DNA from: Hyphomicrobium sp. | Lineage (GTDB): Bacteria; Pseudomonadota; Alphaproteobacteria; Rhizobiales; Hyphomicrobiaceae | Assembly (NCBI GenBank): GCA_013141015.1 | Contig: JABFRT010000031.1 | Span: forward strand, 20,465-84,464 | Reading direction: 5' to 3' | DNA length: 64,000 nt | In this document: piece after piece, positions 9,504 through 18,760 of the stretch | Position numbering within the stretch: the first letter of the stretch is position 1 | How the letters are laid out: every line of letters starts with the position of its first letter | Position numbers and translations under genes: made by a program | Notes under the pieces: model-generated | Database searches by the model: none | The model's input: the letters and a program-made list of their open reading frames with translations, nothing else | Told to the model about the DNA's origin: nothing

Positions 9504-10340
9504 ATGACAATTTCAAAGCGTGATCTGCTGTTGGCGATGGCGTCCGGCATTGCGGTTGCCGGAGTAGGCGCCGCATCCCCGGCCAGCGCTGACGAAGCAA
9601 AGCCGTCACAAGAGCCGGGCCACGATATGTCAGGCATGCCGCCCAACTGGCACGGCAATGAAAAGATCGCCTTCCTCATCTATCCGAAGTTTACCGCCCT
9701 CGACATGGCCGGACCGCACTACATGCTCGGCAATTTGATGGGGGCGACAACCTACATCGTTGCCAAGAACAAAGTTCCAGTCGTCAGCGACATGGGTTTG
9801 GCGATTGTGCCGACGCATTCTTTCGACGAATGCCCCACCGATCTCGATATCATTTGCGTTCCGGGCGGCACGGAGGGAACGCTTGCCGCGATGGAAGACG
9901 AGGCGACGATGGCGTTTCTCAAAGACCGTGGCGCGCGGGCAAAATATATCACCAGCGTCTGCACGGGGTCCCTCGTCCTCGGAGCGGCGGGATTGTTGAC
10001 CGGTTACAAGGCCACGTCGCACTGGGTTGCGCGCGAGGTTCTGAAAGACTTCGGTGCCGAACCAGTTGACGCGCGCGTCGTCATCGACCGAAATCGCATA
10101 ACAGGTGCCGGCGTGACAGCCGGCCTGGATTTTGGTTTGGCGTTGGTTGCCAAGCTGCGCGACGACACCTATGCGCAATCGCTGCAACTGCTCGCCGAAT
10201 ACGCGCCTGAACCACCTTTCAACGCTGGTACGCCCAAGACCGCACCCGCTCCGGTTCGCGATATGATGGCGGCCATGTTCCCGCAATTTCTGGCAAACGC
10301 GCATGCGGCCGCGAACCGGGCCATGGCGAAACGCGGGTGA
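9504..10340 (+). CDS. Exported DJ-1/PfpI family protein resembling isonitrile hydratase
   Basis: The 278-residue product has an N-terminal signal (SKRDLLLAMASG then hydrophobic residues and ASADEA), with a KR pair that could be read as a weak Tat motif. A DJ-1/PfpI domain follows from about residue 53. FTALDMAGPHYM (about 63-74, Asp67), CVPGG (118-122) and the nucleophile elbow SVCTGSLVLGAAGLL (Cys153), followed by ATSHW, match the isonitrile hydratase/AraC-amidase-like branch. Isonitrile hydratases convert isonitriles to N-substituted formamides in the cytoplasm, so an exported version is unusual. No AraC DNA-binding domain is attached. Proximity to a siderophore-type receptor suggests a role on an imported or surface compound; this is inference. 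Confidence 0.82.
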   Translation: MTISKRDLLLAMASGIAVAGVGAASPASADEAKPSQEPGHDMSGMPPNWHGNEKIAFLIYPKFTALDMAGPHYMLGNLMGATTYIVAKNKVPVVSDMGLAIVPTHSFDECPTDLDIICVPGGTEGTLAAMEDEATMAFLKDRGARAKYITSVCTGSLVLGAAGLLTGYKATSHWVAREVLKDFGAEPVDARVVIDRNRITGAGVTAGLDFGLALVAKLRDDTYAQSLQLLAEYAPEPPFNAGTPKTAPAPVRDMMAAMFPQFLANAHAAANRAMAKRG

Positions 10341-10510
10341 GTGCCGAATAGGGGACGCTCTATTGACGTTATTGGCGTTCTCCTGACCCATCATGTCTGA
10401 TTTTCTGCAATCGAGCTGCGCGTGTAAACGCTGCATCAACCGTTTGACATCTAGCGTTTTGGCAGGAGGCGAGTTCTGAGCTCACCTTGGGCGGAGGCAT
10501 CAAGAGCGGC

Positions 10511-11038
10511 ATGGCGGCACGAGTATTGGTGATTTGTCTGGCATTCGCTGCGGTCGCCGCCCTCACTGCCACGGCGGCCAAGACTATTGCGGACCGGCAC
10601 GGGTGGCGGTCAATCAAACCGGGCGGGATGCATTGGACCGGCCTTTGGCTGAGCGCCGCGCTGACGGGCTTCATGTCCTTTATTTTTCTGTTCGTCGGCT
10701 CAGCTCGAGCCGATGCCGCACAGCAGATGCAGATTCTATTCTGGTTGATTGTTGTGTTCGGGTTGGCAACCATAGCAAGCGCTGTCAGCGTCCGGGTCAT
10801 TCGCCGCAGCGCTGCGCGATGGCGCGGGGAAAAGATTGCATTCACCCTGAGGGGCGCTGAGCAGACGCGCTCATTCGCAGACGTCACCGGGCTGCAGAGC
10901 ACACCGTTCGGCGGTGTCGTCGTCAGCTTCCGTGATGGGGTGGGGCTCCGGCTGGATCCCCATGCCCGCGGTGCTCAAGAGCTGATCGAGCAAATTGACG
11001 AGCATTTGGCGGCCAGAGCAGGCCAGGCAATTGGCTAA
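10511..11038 (+). CDS. Membrane protein of unknown function with C-terminal PH-like segment
   Basis: The ATG at 10511 lies 13 bases after GGAGG; an in-frame TTG at 10487 is possible. The 175-residue protein has about three hydrophobic segments (residues 3-20, 43-62 and 75-95), followed by a basic stretch RRSAARWRGEK and a soluble C-terminal domain of about 70 residues with alternating beta-like strands (FTLRGAEQTRSFADV, GGVVVSFRDGVGLRL). The layout is like small PH-domain membrane proteins, but I see no firm family signature. It converges with the two-component genes: its stop overlaps the end of the response regulator gene by four bases on the opposite strand. Confidence 0.65.
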   Translation: MAARVLVICLAFAAVAALTATAAKTIADRHGWRSIKPGGMHWTGLWLSAALTGFMSFIFLFVGSARADAAQQMQILFWLIVVFGLATIASAVSVRVIRRSAARWRGEKIAFTLRGAEQTRSFADVTGLQSTPFGGVVVSFRDGVGLRLDPHARGAQELIEQIDEHLAARAGQAIG

Positions 11039-11652
11039 GGTTTAAGCGTCTCGACGGCCAAGCGAATGAGATCGGCGGTGCGATCGACGCCAAGCTTGAC
11101 CTTCATTTGCGTGCAGATGTTGGCCACCGTTTTATAGGCAATGCCAAGGCCCTCAGAAATTGCCGTCATGCTTTTGCCTTGACCGAGCAGCCGCAGAATT
11201 TCGACTTCCCTGAGCGACAGGACCTGAAGGGGATCTTCGTTGCTCGCATGACTTGTGGCGATGCGCGATGCGAGGTCACGATCAACGTACTGGCCACCGC
11301 TTGCAACAGTGCGCACCGCCATCAGCAATTCTTCAACCGGTGCACTCTTGCTGACATAGCCGCGTGCGCCCGCGCGCAGAGCCCGCACAGCGTACACCGG
11401 CTCGTGATGCATGCTGAAAATGATAACTTTGGCTTGGTTGTCGGAAATGTGCAGGCGGCGCAGCATTTCAAGCCCGCCCGGACCTTCCAGGTTGAGGTCG
11501 AGAATGACGACGTTGGGGCGCTCGCGCTTGTAGGTCTCAAGCGCGCTGTCGACGGAGGGGGCTTCCGATAACTCGACATCGAAATGGGCCGAGAGCAGGC
11601 GGCTCAAGCCTTCCCGTACCACGCCGTGATCGTCGACGATTAGGATCTTCAT
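11035..11652 (-). CDS. NarL/FixJ-type LuxR-family response regulator
   Basis: The start MKILIVDDHG at 11652 overlaps the histidine kinase stop by four bases (ATGA), so the pair is translationally coupled; an upstream in-frame start inside the kinase is less likely. The 205-residue protein has a receiver domain with Asp7/Asp8, phospho-acceptor Asp52 (VILDLNLEG) and the K in SKSAP. A LuxR helix-turn-helix follows in the C-terminal third (LSLREVEILRLLGQGKSMTAISEGLGI and beyond). It should bind DNA when phosphorylated by its partner kinase. The neighbouring exopolysaccharide locus is a possible target, but nothing in the sequence proves that. Confidence 0.93.
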   Translation of the reverse strand: MKILIVDDHGVVREGLSRLLSAHFDVELSEAPSVDSALETYKRERPNVVILDLNLEGPGGLEMLRRLHISDNQAKVIIFSMHHEPVYAVRALRAGARGYVSKSAPVEELLMAVRTVASGGQYVDRDLASRIATSHASNEDPLQVLSLREVEILRLLGQGKSMTAISEGLGIAYKTVANICTQMKVKLGVDRTADLIRLAVETLKP

Positions 11653-13004
11653 GAGTTGTTCGCAGTGTCCCTGTGTTCGGCGGAAGGCCGCCGTGCCGGT
11701 TGCATGTAGGGCATCTCCGCCCTCAAGCACACGCCTTGGCCATTAGTCCCCGATTGAATAGTGAGCGTGCCGCCCATGCGGGCAAGCCGGTCGCGCATGC
11801 CGGACAGGCCAAAACCTTTGCGCTCGCTGGCTTTAAGCCCGCCGCCGTCGTCCGTGACGGAAACGACAAGCATTCCGGTATCGAGTTTGCGCGTTGCAAG
11901 TGAGATATGTGCCGGTTTGCCGTGGCGCACGGCGTTGCTGGTGCCTTCCTGCAAGATGCGGAATGCGGTCTCATCGAGCGCGCCGCCAAAACTCTCGTCG
12001 GAGCAATCAATGTCGAATTGGATCGCGGGATAGCGGGCACGCCAAAACGCTGCCAGCTGTTCTGCTGCGTGCGAAACGCCAAGGTCCAAAAGCATCCCGG
12101 GACGCAGCCGGCTTAACACCGAACGCAGATGCGACTGCATGTGCGCCACCGATTGGCGGATCGCCTGCGAGCGTGCGCTCACATCAGCGGTTGCGCCGCG
12201 GTCGAGCAGAACGGGAATGGTTTGCGCATCGACGTCGACTGCAAACAAAAAAGGCCCAACCTCGTCATGCAAATCGCGGGCGATTTCCGCGCGCTCTTCG
12301 TCTTGAATGGAATTGAGCTGGGCATTCAGGCTGCGGTTCTGCACTTCGGCATCCGCTAATTTGGCGGCCATTGTGTTGAAGCCCTTGTAGATCGCAGCCA
12401 ACTCTTCTGGGCCGCTTTCCGAGACATGGGCTTGATAGTCTCCGCCGCCCACCTGCTGGAGTGCAAGCGACAAGGATTCAAGTGGCCGTAAAGCCCGGCC
12501 CAACGTGACCGATATCATCGCCAGCACAAGCGTGCAGAACCCAGCGACGATTGCCAGTTTAAGCTTGGCATCCTCCCAGACTTCGGTGACTTCATTCAGC
12601 GGGTCTGCTTGCAAAACGATTTTGCCGCGCTCGTCAGGCAGCAGCAGTTCAGCGCTATGCGGTGTGCCGGTCAGCAGGCGTTGCAACCAGCCGGGCGCTG
12701 GGTCTGCCGGAGGGCGCACGCGCGATTGAAACTTGGTTTTGCTGTCGCTGGTGACCAGGGTTGCGCGGAGATGCCGGTCGCCGTCGAATGTCGAAACAAC
12801 GCGTTCAATCTGGCCGTCGGAAATCGGTCCTGGCAGGAACGGCAGCACCGCGTCGCGCAGTGCATTGTCTCCAACCGCAATCGCCGAAGACATCTCAAGT
12901 TCAATTTTGCGCGTGCCATGCCAATAAGTCAGCAAACCGCCGGCCAACAGGCTGGCAGCGAGAAGCAGAGCAATGAGGGCGAGCAGACGGCGCCGCAGCG
13001 ACAT
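11649..13004 (-). CDS. Sensor histidine kinase, HisKA_3 (NarL-partner) type
   Basis: This 451-residue membrane kinase has an N-terminal helix (about residues 7-27), a periplasmic sensor region of about 120 residues, a second helix (about 149-168) and a HAMP-like linker. A HisKA_3 dimerisation domain carries the phospho-accepting His246 in RDLHDEVGP. The HATPase domain has AVRHGKPAHIS, VTDDGGGLK and GFGLSGMRDRLARMGG. The Asp-Glu after the histidine and the short H-box are typical of kinases paired with NarL-type regulators, and one follows directly. The periplasmic region has no recognised ligand domain. It is transcribed away from the small ORF at 13160. Confidence 0.93.
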   Translation of the reverse strand: MSLRRRLLALIALLLAASLLAGGLLTYWHGTRKIELEMSSAIAVGDNALRDAVLPFLPGPISDGQIERVVSTFDGDRHLRATLVTSDSKTKFQSRVRPPADPAPGWLQRLLTGTPHSAELLLPDERGKIVLQADPLNEVTEVWEDAKLKLAIVAGFCTLVLAMISVTLGRALRPLESLSLALQQVGGGDYQAHVSESGPEELAAIYKGFNTMAAKLADAEVQNRSLNAQLNSIQDEERAEIARDLHDEVGPFLFAVDVDAQTIPVLLDRGATADVSARSQAIRQSVAHMQSHLRSVLSRLRPGMLLDLGVSHAAEQLAAFWRARYPAIQFDIDCSDESFGGALDETAFRILQEGTSNAVRHGKPAHISLATRKLDTGMLVVSVTDDGGGLKASERKGFGLSGMRDRLARMGGTLTIQSGTNGQGVCLRAEMPYMQPARRPSAEHRDTANNS

Positions 13005-13159
13005 ATTGGGGTCTCGAATAAATCTGTAATACTATAACTATTTGAAATGCCTGGGCGCAAGGCACCAAGCGGCGGGAATTTTTCCCGAAAGCTGGGTAAT
13101 CGTCTGGTTTGGCAAACTTCCTGCATTCACCATTGCGTGTTCCAAGGAGGCAGCCGCCA

Positions 13160-13354
13160 ATGCCATCTCACTTTCAAGTTTATCTCGGAAATCTCAATCG
13201 TGTCCGGCTTTCGGAAATGATTGATTTTTATGCGATGCAAGCGCGCATTGACCGCGCCAAACCGTCGTTGGTGTTTCAGCCGTTGACGGGCCGCTGTTAT
13301 AGTTATGATGGCATCGCAGCGCCCCAGCCGTCCATGAATGGCACAAACGGCTAA
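13160..13354 (+). CDS. Possible 64-residue protein with strong ribosome binding site
   Basis: A textbook AAGGAGG at 13144-13150 sits nine bases before the ATG at 13160, and the frame stays open for 64 residues (MPSHFQVYLGNLNRV through SMNGTNG). A clear Rho-independent terminator begins 30 bases after the stop. Ribosome binding site, short ORF and terminator together make a self-contained unit, which supports real expression. I find no homology by eye: there is no signal peptide or membrane segment, and a central basic/aromatic stretch (FYAMQARIDRAKPSLVF) is the main feature. It lies between the divergent histidine kinase and the convergent polysaccharide polymerase gene. Confidence 0.5.
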   Translation: MPSHFQVYLGNLNRVRLSEMIDFYAMQARIDRAKPSLVFQPLTGRCYSYDGIAAPQPSMNGTNG

Positions 13355-13383
13355 TACGCTTCGTATCGGCCCCCTCGAAACTC

Positions 13384-13418
13384 AACCGCCACGCCATATC
13401 CGCGCGGCGGTTTTTTTT
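13384..13418 (+). terminator. Rho-independent terminator
   Basis: A 7-bp GC-rich stem AACCGCC (13384-13390) pairs with GGCGGTT (13406-13412) and runs into an eight-T tract at 13411-13418. It ends the unit containing the 64-residue ORF. In the opposite direction the adenine run and hairpin could also help end transcription of the convergent polysaccharide gene that stops at 13462. Confidence 0.85.
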
Positions 13419-13461
13419 CGGCGCCAATTCAATTCGGCGCCACGTCTTAATGTGCGCGGTG

Positions 13462-14910
13462 CTATATGCTTCCGCCAACGATGCGGTTCTGGCGCCGGGG
13501 GCCGGGACGGCGCCGCGGATGCGCTAAGCGGCCGAGCGGTATTGGCAGCCGCTTCGGTATGCGCCCGGTTATGCGAACGCCGCGCTTTGACGGCGGAACA
13601 ATCAATATCGCCCGCATCAGGACCGGCCGCACGTCGCGCACGATCCGCGCCTTGCGTTTGACCCGGGTATCGCTGGCCATCAGTCCCCAGCAGACGCCCA
13701 TCAGCAAGTAGAAGTGGCGCCAATGATCGGTGTCGATCAGATACCCTTCAATGATATTGCCGGCCAGGGCCGCATAGGCGATGACAAACAGCAGCTGAGT
13801 TTGGGTCGGTCTCAAGGCGTGCCGGAAACCGAGCACCAGCGTGCCGAGACAGACGATCAGATAGACCATCCCTCCGAGCCACCCGGCATTCATGAACATG
13901 CTCAGATAGACGTTATGGGCTTCTTCATGATGGTAGAAGTGCGTGAATGTCTGGCCGCCGATTCCGAGCGGATTTTCAAGTATCAGCGCAAAGGCCTTCT
14001 GTTGGCCGCCAAACCTTCCCTCGGGACCTTCATCATAGGGCTGTGTCAGTGCGGCGCGTTCTTCCAGCAACTGCGCGACGCCATCGCTTTGTAAAGCCAC
14101 CGCCAGCAGCAGGCCGAGGATGCCTGCGCCCAGCAGCACCAAACCACCGAGTTTCAAACGCTGGATATTGCGTTCGGCGGAATACAGGTAAACATAGCCG
14201 TAGATGGCGAGAGCGATCGCGGTCGCTGCCCACGCGCCGCGCGAGAAGCTGAACAGAATGGCCAGTGTGATCAACGCGGCCGCCGCCAAAGGCAGGATGC
14301 CTCGGGCGAGGGGGCGGACCAGCCAAAGATGCAAGGCCATCAACAGGCCGGGGATCAAGAAGGGGCCGAAAACGTTGGGGTCTTTGAATGTCCCTGTTGC
14401 GCGGCCGTAGCGGGTCAGCAAATCAAAGGCACCCGGAAACAGGTCAAGATAGCCAACAACACCGAGAGCCGCCGCCAAAACCGTCGCCGTGAAATAGGCG
14501 TTAAGAACGAGGCGGGTGTGCGCCAGCGGATTGCGGGCGATGAAGCCCGCGAACAGCAGACATGCGCCATAGAGATAGAACGTGACGGTCGAATGCAGTG
14601 TCGCTTCCGCTGCATCGCGCGCCAAAAAGCAGCTGATCGCAAGGCACGCAGCGACCACCAGCCAGAGTGCGAAGCCAGCGGTAAGGCCGCGTTTGCCATC
14701 AAACAGCCCGATCACCGGCAGAAGTACAAATAGCCCCATCGTCAATGCGTCGGACGGCGCAGGCTCGGAAAACACCAGAAAGCTCAGCGCTACCGTCAGC
14801 CAGACTACGGCGAGTGCCAGTCTATGGACAGCGCTTTTGGTACGTCCGGTGCGCGGGCGCTTTGGGATCAGAATTGCGGGCGCCGGATCAAGCGTCAGTG
14901 CATTGGACAT
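13462..14910 (-). CDS. O-antigen ligase/Wzy-like polysaccharide polymerase
   Basis: This 482-residue protein has about ten to twelve hydrophobic segments between residues 27 and 430. A periplasmic loop holds EERAALTQPYDEGPEGRFGG, followed by GIGGQTFTHFYHHEEAHNVYLSMFMNAGWLGG. The histidines of this loop and the ensuing NVYL pattern are typical of the Wzy_C/O-antigen ligase fold, which joins or polymerises undecaprenyl-linked oligosaccharides on the periplasmic side. Given its place beside an initiating phosphotransferase and Wza/Wzc-type genes, exopolysaccharide polymerase is more likely than LPS ligase. The C terminus after residue 430 is a basic, probably cytoplasmic tail rich in Arg/Pro/Gly. 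Confidence 0.82.
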   Translation of the reverse strand: MSNALTLDPAPAILIPKRPRTGRTKSAVHRLALAVVWLTVALSFLVFSEPAPSDALTMGLFVLLPVIGLFDGKRGLTAGFALWLVVAACLAISCFLARDAAEATLHSTVTFYLYGACLLFAGFIARNPLAHTRLVLNAYFTATVLAAALGVVGYLDLFPGAFDLLTRYGRATGTFKDPNVFGPFLIPGLLMALHLWLVRPLARGILPLAAAALITLAILFSFSRGAWAATAIALAIYGYVYLYSAERNIQRLKLGGLVLLGAGILGLLLAVALQSDGVAQLLEERAALTQPYDEGPEGRFGGQQKAFALILENPLGIGGQTFTHFYHHEEAHNVYLSMFMNAGWLGGMVYLIVCLGTLVLGFRHALRPTQTQLLFVIAYAALAGNIIEGYLIDTDHWRHFYLLMGVCWGLMASDTRVKRKARIVRDVRPVLMRAILIVPPSKRGVRITGRIPKRLPIPLGRLAHPRRRPGPRRQNRIVGGSI

Positions 14911-15017
14911 GGCTGTGACTTACGTTTGCCGGAAGTGATGGCGGGTATTTGGAGGGACGTCCGTCATAAAATCCTCGACAGCACTTTGCAGGCTTGAGTG
15001 AAGCGGCCCAAATCCGG

Positions 15018-16550
15018 TCAATAAGCGTTCTCGGATTTGAGCAGTGACACCGGCGTTTTCAGCAGAATGTAGATGTCGAAAAACACGCTCCAATTTTCGA
15101 TGTAATAGAGGTCGTGTTCTACGCGTTTGAGGATCTTTTCCTCAGTGTCGGTCTCGCCGCGCCAGCCGTTGATTTGCGCCCACCCGGTGATACCGGGCTT
15201 GACCTTATGGCGTGCGAAATATCCATCGACGACTTCGTCATAGAGTTGCGTGCCGGCTTTTGCTTGAACAGCGTGCGGACGCGGCCCGACGAGTGACAGA
15301 TCGCCAAGAAGGACGTTAAATAGCTGTGGCAATTCATCCAGGCTTGACTTGCGAATGAAGCGGCCGACGCGGGTCACGCGCGGATCGCCCTTGGTGACGA
15401 GTTGCGTTGCAGCCGCGTCGCAGCGGTCGGTGTACATGGAGCGGAATTTGAAGACTTCGATCATCTCGTTGTTGAAGCCGTAGCGCTTCTGGCGGAACAG
15501 CACCGGGCCTTTGCTGTCGAGTTTCACGGCCAGCGCGACCAGCGCCATGACGGGCGCCAGGAACACGAGAGCCGCCGCGCCGACGAACTTGTCGAACAGC
15601 CATTTGGAAATGGTGCCCCAGTCTGCAATTGGCTTGTCATAGAGGTCGATCATGGCGACCGTGCCGACATGCGAATAGGTGCGCGGCGAGAAGCGCAGCG
15701 ACGTTGCTCGCGCCGGCATTTTGATGTCGGCCGGCAATACGGAGATCTGCCGCACTACGCTCGCGAGCCGGTCTTCGGCGGCCAACGGTAGTGCAACTAT
15801 GACCAGATCGAGACGCGTGGCGCGGCTCATGGCGATCAAGTCGTCGAGCCCGCCGAGGCGCGGATACCCCGACACTTGGCGCGGTGCGCGGTCGTCGTCG
15901 CGGTCATCGAAGATGCCGGCAATGCGGACGATGGAGTCGGTGTCGGCTTCGAGTTGGCCGATCAGGTCTTCGGTCACCGACCCTGCGCCATAGATGACGG
16001 CGCGCTGATAGAGCCGTCCGCTCTTGGCCCATCCGCGCATGGTCCAAGCGACAAAAATGCGGCCAGCGACCAAGGCGACGGCGCCCGCAAGATACCACGC
16101 GCCAAGCCAGAAACGCGAAACGTCTGCGCCGATTTTGAGGAAGAAGATGGTCGCCACAAGTCCGGCAAACGCGATTGTCCAGCCAAGCACGATGGCTGGC
16201 ATCTTCTCAACAAACGAGGACAGCACGCGCAGCGTATAAAGGCCGAGCAATTCTAGGGTTGCGACCGCCGCTGCGCCGGTCAGAATGGCAGCCGTGATAT
16301 AGCGCGAATTTCCGAGAACGCCGGTTTCATTGATGTACATGTGGGCGATGAAAAGCCCGAGCGCGGTCACGAGCAAGAAGTCTGTGAGGCGCACAAGTCC
16401 GCGCACTACGACAGGTGAAATCACACTCGATTTGTCGGCGGTCCGTGTATCGGCGAGGCGGGCGCCGTGCAGCGGGATCGGCTCAGCCGCGCCAAACCCC
16501 CGGTTCAGCGCCGTTGCGTTCGATGTTGGGGACTTCAGAGAAAAAACCAT
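15018..16550 (-). CDS. Undecaprenyl-phosphate sugar phosphotransferase initiating exopolysaccharide synthesis
   Basis: This 510-residue protein belongs to the polyprenyl glycosylphosphotransferase family (WcaJ/ExoY-like). Four to five N-terminal membrane helices span about residues 47-165. A Rossmann-like region follows ([13 protein letters not shown] near 183-196). The catalytic C-terminal domain contains [44 protein letters not shown] and [15 protein letters not shown]. Such enzymes transfer a hexose-1-phosphate, usually glucose or galactose, to undecaprenyl phosphate at the cytoplasmic face and so start the repeat unit. Full length for the family. It is transcribed toward the polymerase gene, which starts 107 bases after its stop. 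Confidence 0.93.
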   Translation of the reverse strand: MVFSLKSPTSNATALNRGFGAAEPIPLHGARLADTRTADKSSVISPVVVRGLVRLTDFLLVTALGLFIAHMYINETGVLGNSRYITAAILTGAAAVATLELLGLYTLRVLSSFVEKMPAIVLGWTIAFAGLVATIFFLKIGADVSRFWLGAWYLAGAVALVAGRIFVAWTMRGWAKSGRLYQRAVIYGAGSVTEDLIGQLEADTDSIVRIAGIFDDRDDDRAPRQVSGYPRLGGLDDLIAMSRATRLDLVIVALPLAAEDRLASVVRQISVLPADIKMPARATSLRFSPRTYSHVGTVAMIDLYDKPIADWGTISKWLFDKFVGAAALVFLAPVMALVALAVKLDSKGPVLFRQKRYGFNNEMIEVFKFRSMYTDRCDAAATQLVTKGDPRVTRVGRFIRKSSLDELPQLFNVLLGDLSLVGPRPHAVQAKAGTQLYDEVVDGYFARHKVKPGITGWAQINGWRGETDTEEKILKRVEHDLYYIENWSVFFDIYILLKTPVSLLKSENAY

Positions 16551-16660
16551 AGGACTTGGACTCGCAGGTCATCATTTGGCGTGTGATGACTGTGAGCAAG
16601 CATTGTCCGTGCCATGAGCGGTTAACCGACGTTAACAGCCGCAATGATTTACAAACACGG

Positions 16661-17776
16661 TTAGCGATTGGCGGACGCGTAGAAGTCGAGTACGGCGCTG
16701 GTCATACCCGACACCGTGAATTTCGCGGCAACGTTGTCTCTGAGGCGCTTGGCCTTTGCGGCCGCCGCCGCGGGAATGGATAACGTCTCGCGCAGCGCCG
16801 TACTCAATGCGGGCACGTTGCCCGGTGCAATCAGCCCCGTATCAGTGCCCGCGACAATTTCCGGAATGCCGCCGACGTTGGTCGAGATCAATGGCAGCCC
16901 GGCCGCGGCCGCTTCGAGCACGACATAAGGAAAGCTTTCAGCGAGCGAAGGCACAACCATGACGCGGCCAAGATTAAAAGCAAGGCGTGCGGGCAATGCG
17001 CCGGTAAAGGTGATCAAATCCGGCAGCCCAAGCGCTTCGGCCTTGGCTTTCAGAGCATCACCATCCGGCCCGGAGCCGACAATTGCGGCAGTCACTTTGC
17101 GCTCGCCCTGCAACGCCGCAATCGCGTCGATCAAAACGTCGATGCCTTTGAGGTGGCGAAGTTCACCGACGAACAGCAGATCTTTGGCGTCATTGCCCGG
17201 CTGCGCCAATTCAAAGTCAGCTGGCTGCAAACCGTTTGGAATAACGCGGATGGGAACGCTTGGAACCCGCACGCGTTCGGCGTAGACGCGGGCTGCGTAG
17301 GCACTTTCGAAAATAACACCGGTTGAATAGCGCTCCAAAATCCGCTCAAGGCCGAGGAAGATTTTGGCTTCAGCCGTGCCGGGCTTGAAATGCAGGCTTC
17401 CGCCGTGCGGCGTGTAGAATGATTTGATTTGCGGATTTTTGTGCTTGAGCGCGCGAACGGCTAATCGTGCATAAGCACCGCCTTTGGCACCATGGCCATG
17501 CAACACGTCGAGATTGAGGGTGCGGGCGTGTGCCAACACGGTGCGGTAGGCTTGCACGTCACCGAGGCCCGGATTCCGGCTCATCGGTGTGCGCAAGATG
17601 CCAAGTGTCAGGAGAGGCGCAACCGCATCAAACTTCGATGAGGTTAGGCGGTCTTCGGCATTGCTGTCGGCCAGTATGCCGACGTCGTGGCCAAGCCGCG
17701 CCTGCTCAGCCGCGAGATCAAGCACGTGCCGGAACAACCCGCCGACGGGTGCGCGAAGGCAATGAAGAATACGCAT
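16661..17776 (-). CDS. Glycosyltransferase family 4, exopolysaccharide locus
   Basis: The likely start MRILHCLRAPVGGLFRHV at 17776 gives 371 residues; a TTG five codons upstream (17791) is possible, and neither has a close ribosome binding site. The fold is GT-B. The N-terminal half includes HGHGAKGGAYARLA, and the C-terminal donor-binding half has LFVGELRHLKGIDVLIDA, AIVGSGPDG and VVPSLAESFPYVVLEAAAAGLP, with the E-x7-E pattern of GT4 enzymes. It probably adds one sugar of the exopolysaccharide repeat from a nucleotide-sugar donor; the sugar cannot be predicted. It lies between the Wza-like and initiating transferase genes. Confidence 0.9.
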   Translation of the reverse strand: MRILHCLRAPVGGLFRHVLDLAAEQARLGHDVGILADSNAEDRLTSSKFDAVAPLLTLGILRTPMSRNPGLGDVQAYRTVLAHARTLNLDVLHGHGAKGGAYARLAVRALKHKNPQIKSFYTPHGGSLHFKPGTAEAKIFLGLERILERYSTGVIFESAYAARVYAERVRVPSVPIRVIPNGLQPADFELAQPGNDAKDLLFVGELRHLKGIDVLIDAIAALQGERKVTAAIVGSGPDGDALKAKAEALGLPDLITFTGALPARLAFNLGRVMVVPSLAESFPYVVLEAAAAGLPLISTNVGGIPEIVAGTDTGLIAPGNVPALSTALRETLSIPAAAAAKAKRLRDNVAAKFTVSGMTSAVLDFYASANR

Positions 17777-17819
17777 CAGGAGGCCCCGCAAACGGACTTA
17801 AACAGAGCCTCCTTGGGTC

Positions 17820-18608
17820 TCAGAAGAACCTTTCGAACACGTAAACCGTGTCGCCTGGCTTGACCACATAGTCGCCAGGGGCCTCGATTTGTTCGACAAA
17901 ACCGTTAACGCGGCGTGTGAGGCGGTATTTGCGTTCGCTGGCGCGGTCGGTGTATCCGCCAGCAATGGCAATCGCGGTTTCAATCGTCATGCCGGAGACA
18001 TAAGGATATTGGCCGGCGGTCTTGACCTCACCGTAAATAAAGAACGGGCGGTTTTGCTGGACATCAACGGTCACCTGCGGGTCCTTGACAAACTGCGAGC
18101 CCAGGCGCGAGCGGATGATCCCTTGCAGTTCGCTGGTGGTCTTGGCACGGGCCGTAACTTCACCGATCAGCGGCACCGAAATCTTGCCGTCGTGATCGAC
18201 GATGTACTGACGCGACAGGTTCGGCTGGCCATATACGAAAATGCGCAACCTGTCGCCGGTATCAAGCAGATAAGGGCCATCGGTTTCAGCAACCGCGCGG
18301 GGGCCTATGACTTCGCTTGGCATCATCTGCGGCTCGCCGTAGGCGACGTGCTGGGCTGAGATATGTGCATCTGCCATTGCCGCGCGGGCATCGATGGGTG
18401 GCGCTGCAACTGGGACCGGGTAACCGTTATCGGCCGGTAGATCGGCAACGGTGACCGCACCGTCTTTCACCGATCCTGCATTTTCCTCCGCCACGATCTG
18501 CGCATCGGCAACCGTGAAGGGATTGTTGTCATGCGCGCATCCGCAGAGAAGTGCGGCAGCAGCTGCGGTGGACATAAGCGTTAAGCGAACTGACATGGAC
18601 GTACTCAT
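17820..18608 (-). CDS. Wza-type polysaccharide export lipoprotein
   Basis: The 262-residue product (ATG at 18608) has a signal with a lipobox-like LLCGC near residues 21-25, so an outer-membrane lipoprotein is likely. The polysaccharide export domain follows: YLLDTGDRLRIFVYGQPNLSR, DHDGKISVPLIGEV and GIIRSRLGSQFVKDPQVTVDV. A SLBB-like segment comes next (PFFIYGEVKTAGQYPYVSGMTIETAIAIAGG), ending in VKPGDTVYVFERFF. Wza-type proteins form the channel that exports exopolysaccharide through the outer membrane. An earlier in-frame start at 18650 would precede the signal and is less likely. The Wzc-like co-polymerase gene is divergent across 152 bases. Confidence 0.9.
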   Translation of the reverse strand: MSTSMSVRLTLMSTAAAAALLCGCAHDNNPFTVADAQIVAEENAGSVKDGAVTVADLPADNGYPVPVAAPPIDARAAMADAHISAQHVAYGEPQMMPSEVIGPRAVAETDGPYLLDTGDRLRIFVYGQPNLSRQYIVDHDGKISVPLIGEVTARAKTTSELQGIIRSRLGSQFVKDPQVTVDVQQNRPFFIYGEVKTAGQYPYVSGMTIETAIAIAGGYTDRASERKYRLTRRVNGFVEQIEAPGDYVVKPGDTVYVFERFF

Positions 18609-18760
18609 CCCAACTAAAAGAACCCGATAATCGAGACGGTACGCCCGCAAAGTTAAAAAAATCTGAGCACGTGCATTTTTTTGGAACGTTTAACGACTTG
18701 CTAACCGCGCAGCCCCTTTACTTTCGAATCAGAAGTCAACATTCAGACTCGAGCGCACAC
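18609..18760. promoter_or_regulatory. Divergent intergenic region between export lipoprotein and co-polymerase genes
   Basis: These 152 bases separate two divergently transcribed polysaccharide export genes and must contain both promoters unless they reach further. AT-rich patches (AAAGTTAAAAAAATC at 18650-18664 and TTTTTTTGG near 18676) contrast with the GC-rich flanks. I do not see a convincing -35/-10 pair or a palindromic operator. Confidence 0.4.
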
